NCBI GenBank assembly: GCA_031268195.1
Contig: JAIRXQ010000085.1
Coordinates: 1-41,078 of the forward strand
DNA: 41,078 bases
Reading direction: 5' to 3'
DNA from: Azoarcus sp.
Lineage (GTDB): Bacteria; Pseudomonadota; Gammaproteobacteria; Burkholderiales; Rhodocyclaceae
Position 1 is the first letter of the stretch, and each line of letters begins with the position of its first letter. The notes below the pieces were generated by a model that worked only from the letters and a program-made list of their open reading frames with translations, searched no databases and was not told where the DNA came from. Positions 17,046-27,456 of this stretch are shown piece after piece. Made by a program: the position numbers and the translations under genes.

Positions 17046-17363
17046 TCACAGCGCGAAGACCTGCTTCACCCGCAGCGTCTCGCCACGCTCGGCCAGTCCG
17101 ATCAGGCGGTCGATGCTGGGGTGCTTGCCGGGATGCTGGCGCGCTTCTTCGGCATGCTCGCCGTACAGCTCCAACCCCTTTTGCGCCGCCTCCAGGGTGA
17201 TCGCGCCGTAGAGCTGCGCGAGATGGTTGTAGATAGCGAGCGAGCCGACTTGCCCCGGCTTGTTTTCCACCGTCGCCACCACCACACCGCTGGCATCGAT
17301 GAGGTTGAGCGCGGCAAGGTGCGAGACACCGGGCAGGGTCTTGAGGGTTTCGGCGAACGTCAT
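17046..17363 (-). CDS. DUF2322-type protein
   Basis: A 105-residue soluble protein resembling DUF2322 (LAALNLIDASGVVVATVENKP ... GSLAIYNHLAQLYGAI). Function unknown. GAGG of its ribosome-binding site overlaps the purB stop region, so it is probably translated from the purB transcript. Confidence 0.75.
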   Translation of the reverse strand: MTFAETLKTLPGVSHLAALNLIDASGVVVATVENKPGQVGSLAIYNHLAQLYGAITLEAAQKGLELYGEHAEEARQHPGKHPSIDRLIGLAERGETLRVKQVFAL

Positions 17364-17372
17364 CGTACCGCC

Positions 17373-18809
<1,437 letters not shown>

Positions 18810-18860
18810 TCAGCCCATCCCGCCCGTCGCGGGCCAACAGCCTGCAATGGAGACCGCTGC

Positions 18861-19244
18861 GTGAAGACACCCACCCCGCACGGCATCAGCGTCGAAATCG
18901 CCGCCGAGTTCATTCCCGCCCAGTCCAATCCGGGCGACGAACAGTATGCCTTCGCCTACCACGTCACCATCCGCAACACCGGCCACATTCCCGCCCGCCT
19001 CATCAGCCGCCACTGGATCATCACCGACGGTGCGGAACGCGTCCACGAAATCCACGGCCAGGGCGTCATCGGCGAACAACCCCGCCTCGTACCCGGCGAA
19101 GTGTTCCGCTATTCAAGCTCCTGTGTGTTGGAAACGCCGGTCGGGACAATGCAGGGCCACTACCTGATGGAAACCGACCAGGGTGAGAAATTCGAGGCCG
19201 AAATCCCGCCCTTCATGCTGGCGATGCCGCGGGTGCTGCACTGA
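18861..19244 (+). CDS. apaG: ApaG (Co2+/Mg2+ efflux protein family)
   Basis: A 127-residue ApaG/FN3-fold protein (YAFAYHVTIRNTGHIPARLI, SRHWIITDG, GEVFRYSSSCVLETPVGTM). The exact function of ApaG is unsettled. The start is GTG with TGGAGA seven bases upstream; an ATG at 18847 reads only five codons (to TGA 18862-18864, overlapping the GTG), so it cannot be the start. Confidence 0.94.
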   Translation: MKTPTPHGISVEIAAEFIPAQSNPGDEQYAFAYHVTIRNTGHIPARLISRHWIITDGAERVHEIHGQGVIGEQPRLVPGEVFRYSSSCVLETPVGTMQGHYLMETDQGEKFEAEIPPFMLAMPRVLH

Positions 19245-19276
19245 CATTTTCGCAAGAACCGAGGAAGACGACGATC

Positions 19277-20416
19277 ATGGCATTTTCTATGGAAGTTCCC
19301 GATCTGGCCGCGGTGAAAACCGAGGTCATGGAGCAGGTCAAACCCCAAAGCGAAGAGCAGACCGCGCTGGTGGCGCAAGCCAGGCAAAATGTCGACGCCA
19401 TCATGCAACTGAATCTGGATTCACTGGAGGAGCGGCGCGGCATGCTGCAATCCGTCGAACAGTTCGGCGCGGAGAATATGCAGCGTTCGGGGCAAAAAAC
19501 TTCACTGTTGCAGGTTTCAGTGGGCAACCTCGCGCAAGCCGGCGACGAAGGCGGGCTGGTTTCCAAAAGCCTGATGGATCTGCATCACGAGATCAAGGAT
19601 CTCGATCCAAGCCTGGTCGATTTCGCCAAAACCGGCATTCTGGCCAAGATTTTCAATCCCGTGCGCAGCTATTTCGAGCGCTACCGGAAAGCCGATTCGG
19701 TCATCAACGACATTCTGGTTTCGCTCGACAAGGGCCGCTCGACCTTGAAAAACGACAACACCACGCTGGAGCTGGAAGAACAATCCCTGCGCGAACTCAC
19801 CAAGAAACTGAATCAGGAAGTGGCGCTGGGCGCGGCGATGGACAGCCACATCGAACAGCAGCTGGAGCAAGCGAAACTGAAAGACGACGGCGGCGAGCGG
19901 GTACGCTTCCTGAGCGAAGAAATCCTGTTCCCCCTGCGCCAGCGGCTCATGGACATGCAGCAGATGATCGCCGTCAACCAACAAGGGATCATGGCGATCG
20001 AAGTCATCCGCCGCAACAATAAAGAGCTGATCCGCGGCGTGGATCGCGCCAAGACGGTCACGGTGTCCGCTTTGCGTATCGCGGTGATCGTGGCCAGCGC
20101 CCTCTATAACCAGAAGATCGTCCTCAAGAAAATTCAGGCGCTCAACGAAACGACCAACGAACTCATCAGCGGGACCTCCAAAATGCTCAAGGACCAGGGC
20201 GCCGCCATCCAGCAACAGGCCATGGAAGCCAGCATTTCCGTAGAAACCCTGCAAGGCGCCTACAACGACGTAATCGCGGCACTGGATGCCATCAGCCAGT
20301 ACAAGCGCGAAGCCCTGCCCAAGATGAAGCTGACGGTGGAGCAATTCCGCGATCTGGCCGCGAAGGGCGAAAAGGAAATCGAGCGTCTCGAAAAGGGCAA
20401 CGCCACCGGGTTGTAA
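19277..20416 (+). CDS. TelA/KlaA-family protein (toxic anion resistance family)
   Basis: A 379-residue mostly helical cytoplasmic protein matching the TelA family: QEEQ-like heptads, SLMDLHHEIKDLDPSLVDF, FNPVRSYFERYRKAD, LSEEILFPLRQRLMDMQQMIAVNQQG and VTVSALRIAVIVASALYNQ. The family was named for tellurite resistance but its biochemical role is unclear. No terZ/terD or tellurite reductase gene adjoins it. It lies 32 bp after apaG and may be co-transcribed. Confidence 0.88.
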   Translation: MAFSMEVPDLAAVKTEVMEQVKPQSEEQTALVAQARQNVDAIMQLNLDSLEERRGMLQSVEQFGAENMQRSGQKTSLLQVSVGNLAQAGDEGGLVSKSLMDLHHEIKDLDPSLVDFAKTGILAKIFNPVRSYFERYRKADSVINDILVSLDKGRSTLKNDNTTLELEEQSLRELTKKLNQEVALGAAMDSHIEQQLEQAKLKDDGGERVRFLSEEILFPLRQRLMDMQQMIAVNQQGIMAIEVIRRNNKELIRGVDRAKTVTVSALRIAVIVASALYNQKIVLKKIQALNETTNELISGTSKMLKDQGAAIQQQAMEASISVETLQGAYNDVIAALDAISQYKREALPKMKLTVEQFRDLAAKGEKEIERLEKGNATGL

Positions 20417-20431
20417 TCACCGGGATGAAGC

Positions 20432-21787
20432 CTATGGCCGCTCCGTCTCCAGCAGCGCGTTGATGGCTCGCACATCCTCCTCGCCCAACGCGCCGACGGC
20501 CGCTTTCAGCCGTAGTTGAGCAAGCAGCGTGTCGTAACGGGCGCGGGCGAGCTGTTGCACGGCATCGGCAAGCTGACTTTGGGCGTTGAGCACGTCGATA
20601 TTGATGCGCACGCCGACTTTGTAGCCAAGACGGTTGGCATCGAGCGCCGAGGCCGAGGACACCCGCGCCGCTTCCAGCGCCCGCACTTGCGCCATGCCGC
20701 TGGTGACGCCGAGATACGCCTCGCGCGCCGCCAGCGCCGCCGCACGGCGGGCTTCTTCGAGATCGGACTCCGCCTTGATCCGTAACGCCGCTGCTTCGCG
20801 GGTGCGCGAAGACACCATGCCGCCCTGATACAGCGGCACGTCCAGCTGCACACCGACCGTGCCGCTATCGTCGCGATCAATCGAGTCGGCAGGACGATTG
20901 GTGCGACCATAGCTCGCCACCAGATCTACCGAAAACAGATGCCCGGCGCGTTCGCGCTCGTAGGCACGAGCCGTGATTTCGCGTGTGAGCGTTTGCGCCT
21001 GCACACCGAAATCGCTTTTTTCAGCGGCATCCACCCAAGCCGCGATGTCGTCCGGCTTGGGGCCGGGAAGCGTCACGCCGGACTTCAGGCCAGCCAACTC
21101 GTCGGGGGCATGGCCGACGATGCGCGCCAACGCCTCGCGCGCCACATCGAGCGTGTTGCGGGCGGCAATCTCCTGCGCCGAGGCGAGATCGAAACGCGAT
21201 TGTGCTTCGTGCACGTCGGTGACCGTCACGGTGCCCACCTGAAAACTGGTGCGCGCCAGCTCCAGCTGTTCGCCCGCCGCCGTGCGCAACTGCACGATGG
21301 CCGCCAGCGCATCGCGGGCGTTGAGCACCTTGAAATACGCCTCGGCGGTGCGCAGGATCAGCGCTTGTGTTTCCTGCCCGAACGCACTGTCGGCCAGCTC
21401 TGTCTGCAACGCGCCTTCCTTGTATTGCAGCCAGTTCTGGGGCCGGAACAGCGGCGCGGTCAGCTGTAGCGCGTAGCTGTTGCTGTTGTAGCGCGCCTTG
21501 GTCGTGTCCGGTGCGTCGCGGGGGCGGACTTTCTCATCGTTCCAACTCGATCCGGCCACTGCGCCGATGCTCGGCAACAAGGCGCTCCTGCCCTGCACGA
21601 CCTTTTCTTGCCCGGCCTCGTGCTGCGCGCGCGCGGCAGCGTAGCGGGCATCGTGCGCGAGCGCATCGAAATAGATTTCCAGCAAATCAGCCGCGCTCGC
21701 CGCGCCCGCCGCCAGCATGTACGCAACCGCCACCCCGGCGCGGACAAGCGGGCGAAAAGAAAAGCGCGGGTCAGGGTGGTGTTTCAT
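20432..21787 (-). CDS. tolC: TolC family outer-membrane channel protein
   Basis: A 451-residue TolC homologue, the outer-membrane duct used by type I secretion and drug efflux. The signal peptide ends around ASAADLLEIYFDAL. The two-repeat architecture shows in DARYAAARAQHEAGQEKVVQGRS and LGYKVGVRINIDVLNAQSQL. The ATG at 21787 is preferred; an upstream in-frame TTG overlaps the preceding gene's stop but has no ribosome-binding site. It lies directly after the PCMT-like gene, a common betaproteobacterial order. Confidence 0.92.
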   Translation of the reverse strand: MKHHPDPRFSFRPLVRAGVAVAYMLAAGAASAADLLEIYFDALAHDARYAAARAQHEAGQEKVVQGRSALLPSIGAVAGSSWNDEKVRPRDAPDTTKARYNSNSYALQLTAPLFRPQNWLQYKEGALQTELADSAFGQETQALILRTAEAYFKVLNARDALAAIVQLRTAAGEQLELARTSFQVGTVTVTDVHEAQSRFDLASAQEIAARNTLDVAREALARIVGHAPDELAGLKSGVTLPGPKPDDIAAWVDAAEKSDFGVQAQTLTREITARAYERERAGHLFSVDLVASYGRTNRPADSIDRDDSGTVGVQLDVPLYQGGMVSSRTREAAALRIKAESDLEEARRAAALAAREAYLGVTSGMAQVRALEAARVSSASALDANRLGYKVGVRINIDVLNAQSQLADAVQQLARARYDTLLAQLRLKAAVGALGEEDVRAINALLETERP

Positions 21788-21801
21788 ATCGAGAATCCGT
21801 T

Positions 21802-22455
21802 TCAAAAAAGGAAGGTGCTGGAGTGTGAGCTCTGCTGCAACAGAGGAACCACCGTCTCGAACAAGTCTTGCCGCAAAAGATGCTTCTTGTCCATACGTGT
21901 CACCAAACAGGCCTTCATCGTCGGCGCCGCGCCCACAAAAGCAAACAGGCGTCCGCCGGGCTTGATTTGCGCAAGCAAACCTTCCGGCAATTCGGGCAGG
22001 CCGCCGGAAACCACGATGACATCGTAAGGCGTTTGCGGAAACCAGCCTTGCGCGCCATCGCCTTCCTCGACGACAACGTTGTCGGCACCCGCGCGCGCCA
22101 GATTATTGCGTGCCTGTTCCGCCAGCTGCGGCTCGATTTCCACCGAATACACGCGTTTCGCGCGCTTTGCCAGCAGCGCTGCAAAATAACCGCTGCCCGT
22201 GCCAACTTCCAGCACCGAGCCAGCATATGCGATTCGCAACGCCTGTAGGACACGGCCTTCAAGGGCGGGCCTGAGCATCGCCTGCCCGCAAGCCAAGGGG
22301 ATCGCAACATCGGCAAAGGCCAGCTCACGCGCCGCGGACGGCACGAAGTCCTCGCGCCGCACCGTCGTCAACAAGCGGCACACCCCTGGATCCGTCACCT
22401 CCCAGGGGCGCATCTGGCGCTCGATCATGTTGACCCGCGCGTCCTCGAAATTCAT
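21802..22455 (-). CDS. Protein-L-isoaspartate O-methyltransferase family protein
   Basis: A 217-residue SAM-dependent methyltransferase of the PCMT family. N-terminal NMIERQMRPWEV, the segment PLACGQAMLRPALEGRVLQAL, and SAM motif I VLEVGTGSGYFAALLAKRA are clear. Isoaspartate repair is the founding activity, but this short, TolC-linked betaproteobacterial subgroup may act on something else. A likely promoter lies at 22522-22551. Confidence 0.88.
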   Translation of the reverse strand: MNFEDARVNMIERQMRPWEVTDPGVCRLLTTVRREDFVPSAARELAFADVAIPLACGQAMLRPALEGRVLQALRIAYAGSVLEVGTGSGYFAALLAKRAKRVYSVEIEPQLAEQARNNLARAGADNVVVEEGDGAQGWFPQTPYDVIVVSGGLPELPEGLLAQIKPGGRLFAFVGAAPTMKACLVTRMDKKHLLRQDLFETVVPLLQQSSHSSTFLF

Positions 22456-22521
22456 GCACGACTCCCGCGAAAAAAGAATCCCACGCTGGCGGCGATCGCC
22501 TTTTCATGTCCAGAGATCCGC

Positions 22522-22551
22522 ATTCTATGGAAAGTCGGTGCGATGCCTCAA
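22522..22551 (-). promoter_or_regulatory. Possible promoter of the PCMT-tolC operon
   Basis: On the minus strand TTGAGG (22546-22551) and TAGAAT (22522-22527) are 18 bp apart, overlapping the lapD stop. Confidence 0.4.
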
Positions 22552-24440
22552 CTCGTCAGCGGGCCGGTGAAACCATCGAAGCCCAAGTCAGCAAGAATCG
22601 CCTGCTGCTCGGGGCGATCGATCCCTTCCGCGATGGTGGTGAAACCCAGCGCATGCGCAAGCATGACGAGACTGCGCACGAAACTCTGATTGCCTTTGTT
22701 GCTGTCGATGTCTCGCAGCAGCGACGCGTCGACCTTGAGATAATCGAGGCCGAGGTCGTGCAAATCGCCCAAGGCGGAAAAACGCGGCCCGGCATGCTTG
22801 ATGCCGAGCTTGATGAAAAACGGATCGACGGCAATACAAAAAGCGTGAAATGCGGCAGGGTTGCGCACCGCGCCCTCTTCGGGCACTTCCAACCACAAAC
22901 GCGCGGACATTTCCGGCGAAGCGCGCAACAAGGCGATCAGCTCGGCAATGAAGCGCCCGTCCTGAAGCGCCGAAGCCGAAATGGCCACTGCCACCGGATC
23001 GCCGCCCGCGCGGATGCGCTCGAGCGCAAGGCGAACCACGGCAAGATCCAGCCGCCCGACCAAGCCGAGACGCGTGGCCCAAGGCAGGAAATCGCCGGTC
23101 TTGAACAAAATGTCGCCCGCCGACAAATTCACCGGGGCTTCGTTGTGAATCAGCTCGTTCCGAAGCGTGCGCACCGGCACCGAGCCGAGCTGGAGCCCAG
23201 CCCCTGCCAATGCGGTCGTCAATATCTCGCGCCACAGCTCCTGATTGCGCGCCGGTGGCGCGGCCTCGTCACGCGCCTCGATCTTCAGGGAGCGCGCACC
23301 TTCCAGTTCGGCCTCGGCCAATGCCGTATCGAGCCGGGCAAGAATGGATGCCAAAACATCGGCGCGCGAATACGACACCGCCGCCATGGGCAGAGAAAGC
23401 AGATTGGCATTCGGATGCTGGTCGGCAATGGCATGCACCCGCTCCGCGACCTGCACCGCCCATTGCCCAAGCTCGGCCACGGGCGGCGCGAACACCGCGA
23501 GATCGCTGCCGTTGAGGCGGCCGCAGACGCGGTTGGCGTTGTCCCGGAACGCGCCCGCCAGCGTTTGCAGCAGTCTGTCGGTAGTCGTCCGTCCGAGATC
23601 GCGATTGAGCTCATTGAGTCCGCACACCCGCAAGATGAGCAACGTTCCTTGCGCGGGCGCATCCGGGTTATCCAGCTGGGCGGAGAACGCATTGAGGAAT
23701 TGCCGCCGTTCGAGCAGGCCGGTCACGGCGTCTTCCTGCACCTGACGACGCAGGGTTTCGAGCCGTTGCGCCTCGTCGGCGAGCATCTGCCGCACACGCT
23801 CGGAGAGCGCGTTCATCGCCCGCACCACCACCTTCAATTCGGCGGAGCGGGGTTCGGGCGTGGTAATAAAACGACGCTCGCCAATCGCCTGTGCATGGGC
23901 GACGAGCGTACGCAACGGCTGGGTGATCCGGCCCAATAATCCCCAGCCGACGAGCCCGGCAATCGCGGCGACAGCGGTGAACAACAGCAAGAACCACAAG
24001 AGGCTGTTCCACAACGCCTTGTTGGCATAACTAGTCTGGCTTTCCACGAAAAGCGTGCCGAAGGGTTGCCAGCCATTCGATATGGAACCCTCGCCCGGCA
24101 ACGCCTTGATCGCGGCCAGATTGACGAACCATGCCGGGACGCCTTGGGGAGAATCGTCAGAATTATATTCGGCGATCACCTTGCCTTCGAGATCCGTGAC
24201 GCGCAGCGTGCGGTACAACCCCAAAGCGCCCTGGGAGTTGATCTGCGTCTCGATGGTGCCCCGATCCTTGTCGAGCTGCGACACCGACAGCGCGATGGCC
24301 TTGGCAATGTTCGTGTTCGCATCGTTGAGTTGCTCCTGGAGGTAATAGCGTGCCGTCCACGTGCTCACACCCAGGCTTCCGACCAGGGCAAGCAGGGTGA
24401 CGATAACGATGGCGATCCAAAGCTGCTTAATCAGGGACAT
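22548..24440 (-). CDS. lapD: LapD-like c-di-GMP receptor (degenerate GGDEF/EAL)
   Basis: A 630-residue inner-membrane protein: transmembrane helix at about 7-26, periplasmic LapD/MoxY N-terminal domain to about 148, a second helix at about 150-172, HAMP, then GGDEF-like and EAL-like domains. GGDEF is degenerate (RLNGSDLAVF) and the EAL motif reads EAP (HNEAPVNL), so it should bind but not make or degrade c-di-GMP. In the Pseudomonas LapD paradigm, c-di-GMP binding makes the periplasmic domain sequester LapG. The ATG at 24440 has GGAAG upstream. lapG lies just upstream on the same strand. Confidence 0.93.
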   Translation of the reverse strand: MSLIKQLWIAIVIVTLLALVGSLGVSTWTARYYLQEQLNDANTNIAKAIALSVSQLDKDRGTIETQINSQGALGLYRTLRVTDLEGKVIAEYNSDDSPQGVPAWFVNLAAIKALPGEGSISNGWQPFGTLFVESQTSYANKALWNSLLWFLLLFTAVAAIAGLVGWGLLGRITQPLRTLVAHAQAIGERRFITTPEPRSAELKVVVRAMNALSERVRQMLADEAQRLETLRRQVQEDAVTGLLERRQFLNAFSAQLDNPDAPAQGTLLILRVCGLNELNRDLGRTTTDRLLQTLAGAFRDNANRVCGRLNGSDLAVFAPPVAELGQWAVQVAERVHAIADQHPNANLLSLPMAAVSYSRADVLASILARLDTALAEAELEGARSLKIEARDEAAPPARNQELWREILTTALAGAGLQLGSVPVRTLRNELIHNEAPVNLSAGDILFKTGDFLPWATRLGLVGRLDLAVVRLALERIRAGGDPVAVAISASALQDGRFIAELIALLRASPEMSARLWLEVPEEGAVRNPAAFHAFCIAVDPFFIKLGIKHAGPRFSALGDLHDLGLDYLKVDASLLRDIDSNKGNQSFVRSLVMLAHALGFTTIAEGIDRPEQQAILADLGFDGFTGPLTS

Positions 24441-24500
24441 GGCCGTAACTTCCAGAAAAGACCGCACGAGTATAAAGCGACGGACGATGTGAACGGGCCT

Positions 24501-25493
24501 TCATCTTCTGACCACCTTGCGCAATAGCGGCGGGGATTTTGCCGCTGTTTTGTACGCCTTATGCGTCGCGCGCGCCCTGGTGGCCTTTCTCTCCGAGGAC
24601 CGGAACTTGACCTTGGCGATCTTCTTCTTCGGCAGCTTCGCCTTGGCCAGCCTCGACTTCGATGACCGGGACCGATCCGCCAGCCGCAAGGCGGGGCGAA
24701 TCTCCGCCGCTTCCCACGACAAAAGCGAGCGGTAGCTGAGCATGGACAACGAGGGATCCCACCCTTCACGCCGCATGCGCTGGAGCACGTCGCGCCAGCG
24801 CGACAGACGCGTCCGGGGGTTGGAGGACGAGGTCTTTTCCCCTTCCATCCACAATCCTTCGTGATTGAAGCTGAAAATTGGGAACAGGTCGGGGCGGCTG
24901 CGGGCCGGGAGAATCTCTTGGTGCAGGATATCCAGCACCAAGGGATCGGCGGCGGGCGACTTGAAGTAGCTCAACACCATGTGAGCCTGGGTGCGGTTGC
25001 CTTCCGCGCCGCTCAAGCGGGCGCGCACATAGAACAGCCGCAGCTTCTGCACGGGAATGTCCATCAGCCGCAAAGTGATGTATTTCGCGATCGCATAATC
25101 CTCGCAATCGCCCGCCTGTTTGCCGAAAGTCTCCAGCGGCGTCGCCCAGTAATCGGTTTGGTGCCACAACACGATGTCATCTGCGTACAGCACATGCCTG
25201 TTGACAAACGAATTGGCGCGTTCGAGCTTGACGCGATCGGGCACCGTCCGGGAATCCGCGATCATCTCGCGCCAGTCCTGGATCGTTTTTTTCGCCGCGA
25301 TGCCGTATTGCGCTTCGGCCAGCTGCTCCATACGATCGAAGTCGGTGTCCGCACGAACCATGCCTGCCATGCATACGCAACAAATGACAAAAAGGCACCT
25401 TACCCACGCCGCCCAAAGGGAAGGTAGTGGAAAAGATGGCGGACAACCGCATGTGATGCGGGCCAGGACAGGTATCGAAATGGCGATTTTCAT
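24501..25493 (-). CDS. lapG: LapG-like periplasmic cysteine protease with a basic C-terminal tail
   Basis: A transglutaminase-like cysteine protease of about 330 residues that in the known system cleaves the N-terminus of the biofilm adhesin LapA. The catalytic triad is C130 (QAGDCEDYAIAKY), H171 (QAHMVLSYF) and D188 (LVLDIL). A signal segment ends near VRADTDF. The start is uncertain: ATG at 25493 is used, but it has no good ribosome-binding site; a GTG at 25553 and an internal ATG just before the mature part are alternatives. The last about 60 residues are extremely Lys/Arg-rich, beyond the usual LapG fold. Confidence 0.9.
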   Translation of the reverse strand: MKIAISIPVLARITCGCPPSFPLPSLWAAWVRCLFVICCVCMAGMVRADTDFDRMEQLAEAQYGIAAKKTIQDWREMIADSRTVPDRVKLERANSFVNRHVLYADDIVLWHQTDYWATPLETFGKQAGDCEDYAIAKYITLRLMDIPVQKLRLFYVRARLSGAEGNRTQAHMVLSYFKSPAADPLVLDILHQEILPARSRPDLFPIFSFNHEGLWMEGEKTSSSNPRTRLSRWRDVLQRMRREGWDPSLSMLSYRSLLSWEAAEIRPALRLADRSRSSKSRLAKAKLPKKKIAKVKFRSSERKATRARATHKAYKTAAKSPPLLRKVVRR

Positions 25494-25637
25494 GGAGAAG
25501 AATCGGCCAACGCCAAAATTAGTCTCCCCCCGGATCAAAAACGTACAGACCACATACCGCAGCCTGTGTGAGACAGATGGATCGGATCGGCAAAATGCCG
25601 ACCGAACTCATGGCCACTATCCCCCCTCAGCTGCACA

Positions 25638-25665
25638 TTGACAAATGACTTTGCGTGATTACAAA
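25638..25665 (+). promoter_or_regulatory. Strong sigma70-type promoter for the LapE-like gene
   Basis: A perfect TTGACA (25638-25643) and TACAAA (25660-25665) are 16 bp apart. It would give a leader of about 300 nt. Confidence 0.6.
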
Positions 25666-25696
25666 ATGTCGCCGCCATTCGTGAGATTTGTCACAC

Positions 25697-25721
25697 TTGA
25701 TACTGGCTTTCGCTGTATCAA
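25697..25721. promoter_or_regulatory. Perfect inverted repeat, possible operator or leader hairpin
   Basis: TTGATAC (25697-25703) and GTATCAA (25715-25721) flank 11 nt, 32 bp downstream of the -10. It could be a regulator site or a hairpin near the transcript start. Confidence 0.5.
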
Positions 25722-25971
25722 CGTTATAGCTTGGCACGAGTAGGTTTCGTGCGAGTACGTCCGGACAGCACAGATTTTAGTTACAGGGCATGTTGCGGGC
25801 AGCACACAGTTTTGAGCGATGAACAGCGTCAAATACCGATTTCTGCCGCGGCAAGTTGGCGTGCCTTCCGAACCGGCGTTACACTGAGGCAGCTTGAAAT
25901 ATAAATTGTCATTGATGCCCGGTCGCGTGACAGACGCACGCGAGGGTTCTCAAACGTTTGGAGATCGCACT

Positions 25972-27456
25972 ATGAGCAGGATTAAGACGCTAGCTTGTCT
26001 GGCGGTGGCCTCGGCCCTGCAGGCTTTGCCCGGAGTATCCGTAGCGCAAGATGCTGCGGCTTCACAAGAATTTTCCGGAACGACTTCCAGGGGTGCGTTG
26101 CTGGATGCGGTACGCAAAGCCGTGGTAAGCAATCCCGAAGTTCAAGCAAGCTGGCACGGCTATCGGGCCGCGACCGCCGCGCAGGATGTCGCCCGCTCTG
26201 GCTATCTGCCAACTCTCGACGTGAATGCCAATACCGGCCGCAGGTGGCGCAAAGAGCCAGGCAGCGACAAGGAAAGCTGGAACTATCGTGGCGCCGGGCT
26301 GGATCTTTACCAGATGATCTATGACGGTTTTGCCACGAGCAGCGAAGTTTCGCGCATGGGCTACAGACGCCTCGTGAGCTATTACGATCTGCTCGAAGCC
26401 TCGGAAAATGCCGGGGTCGAAGTCATCCGTGCCTATGCCGATGTCGAGCGCTATCGCAAACAAGTCGATCATGCCAAGGCAAATTACGCCGCCCACAAGC
26501 AGATATACGACCAGATCAACAACCGTACCTCCGCCGGCGTGAGCCGCAAGGTCGACCTCGATCAGGCAACCGGGCGTCTGGCGTTGGCCGAAGCCAATTT
26601 GTTGACCGAAGTCTCCAATCTGCACGATGTCAGCGCGCGCTATCAGCGTCTGGTTGGTGAATTGCCGCCCGATGCGATGCCGTCGCTCGCGGACAGCTTC
26701 GCCAATGTGCGGCTGCCGGAAAATATCATCACCGCTTTGCGCACCGCTTACGTAAACAACCCCTCCTTCAACGCTGCAATCGAAGGCGTCCGTGCCAGTT
26801 TTTCCAATCGTGACAAGGCGCGCTCCGGCTATCAACCTCGCCTCGATTTGCATGCAAACACCGGAGTTGCCTACAACAGCGAGGACAACGATTACACGGA
26901 CTACAAAGGCACGGCACGCGACAGCCGGGTCGAATTGCTGTTCAACCTCAATCTTTTCCGTGGCGGCGCCGACCATGCCCGCGTTCGTCAAGCGGGCGAA
27001 GAAATCAATCAGGCCCAGGATTTGCGCGAAAAAGCCTGCCGCGACCTGCGCCAGACTTTGACCATCGCTTTCCAGAACACGAAAGCGTTGAGCGAAAAGA
27101 TGGCCTACCTCGACAAGCATCAAGCATCGTCCGCCTTGACGCGTGAAGCCTATCGTCGTCAGTTCGACATCGGGCAACGCACCCTGCTCGACCTGCTCGA
27201 TGGCGAAAACGAGTATTTCACTTCACAACGCAGCTACACCAATGCGCAATACGACCTGCTGGTCGCGGAAGCGCAGACTTTGGCGGGAACAGGAGAGCTT
27301 CTGCACACCTTGGGCGTCCAACGTGAAGATTTGCCGACAGCGAAAGACGCCGGGCAAAACCGCGACACGGTTGACCCCGCCGACATGTGCCCAGCCGACG
27401 CCCCCGCGCCAGTGGAAGTCGACAAGCCTCTGCTTGGCGGCACCGCTTTTCGGTAG
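25972..27456 (+). CDS. TolC family type I secretion outer-membrane protein (LapE/AggA-like)
   Basis: A 494-residue outer-membrane channel of the TolC family, distinct from the one at 20432. The start at 25972 begins a signal peptide (MSRIKTLACLAVASALQALP) and has GGAG eight bases upstream. The two structural repeats are visible (ALLDAVRKAVVSNPEVQASW and ALRTAYVNNPSFNAAIEGVR), as is the GQRTLLDLLDGENEYFTSQR segment typical of LapE/AggA. A C-terminal extension includes DPADMCPADAPAPVEVDKP. With lapD/lapG nearby, it is a good candidate for the LapA-type adhesin exporter's outer-membrane part. Confidence 0.9.
   Translation: MSRIKTLACLAVASALQALPGVSVAQDAAASQEFSGTTSRGALLDAVRKAVVSNPEVQASWHGYRAATAAQDVARSGYLPTLDVNANTGRRWRKEPGSDKESWNYRGAGLDLYQMIYDGFATSSEVSRMGYRRLVSYYDLLEASENAGVEVIRAYADVERYRKQVDHAKANYAAHKQIYDQINNRTSAGVSRKVDLDQATGRLALAEANLLTEVSNLHDVSARYQRLVGELPPDAMPSLADSFANVRLPENIITALRTAYVNNPSFNAAIEGVRASFSNRDKARSGYQPRLDLHANTGVAYNSEDNDYTDYKGTARDSRVELLFNLNLFRGGADHARVRQAGEEINQAQDLREKACRDLRQTLTIAFQNTKALSEKMAYLDKHQASSALTREAYRRQFDIGQRTLLDLLDGENEYFTSQRSYTNAQYDLLVAEAQTLAGTGELLHTLGVQREDLPTAKDAGQNRDTVDPADMCPADAPAPVEVDKPLLGGTAFR

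Larger units (their letters stand above)
25494..25971. other. Intergenic region between lapG and the LapE-like gene
   Basis: 478 bp, AT-richer than its surroundings. It holds a strong promoter, a perfect inverted repeat and the leader of the TolC/LapE-like gene. The first 60 bp may be part of lapG if its GTG start is used. No other gene is seen. Confidence 0.6.

Noticed and set aside
18847-18864. Five-codon leader peptide before apaG
   Set aside because: The ATG is part of the TGGAGA ribosome-binding region of the GTG start; probably coincidental.
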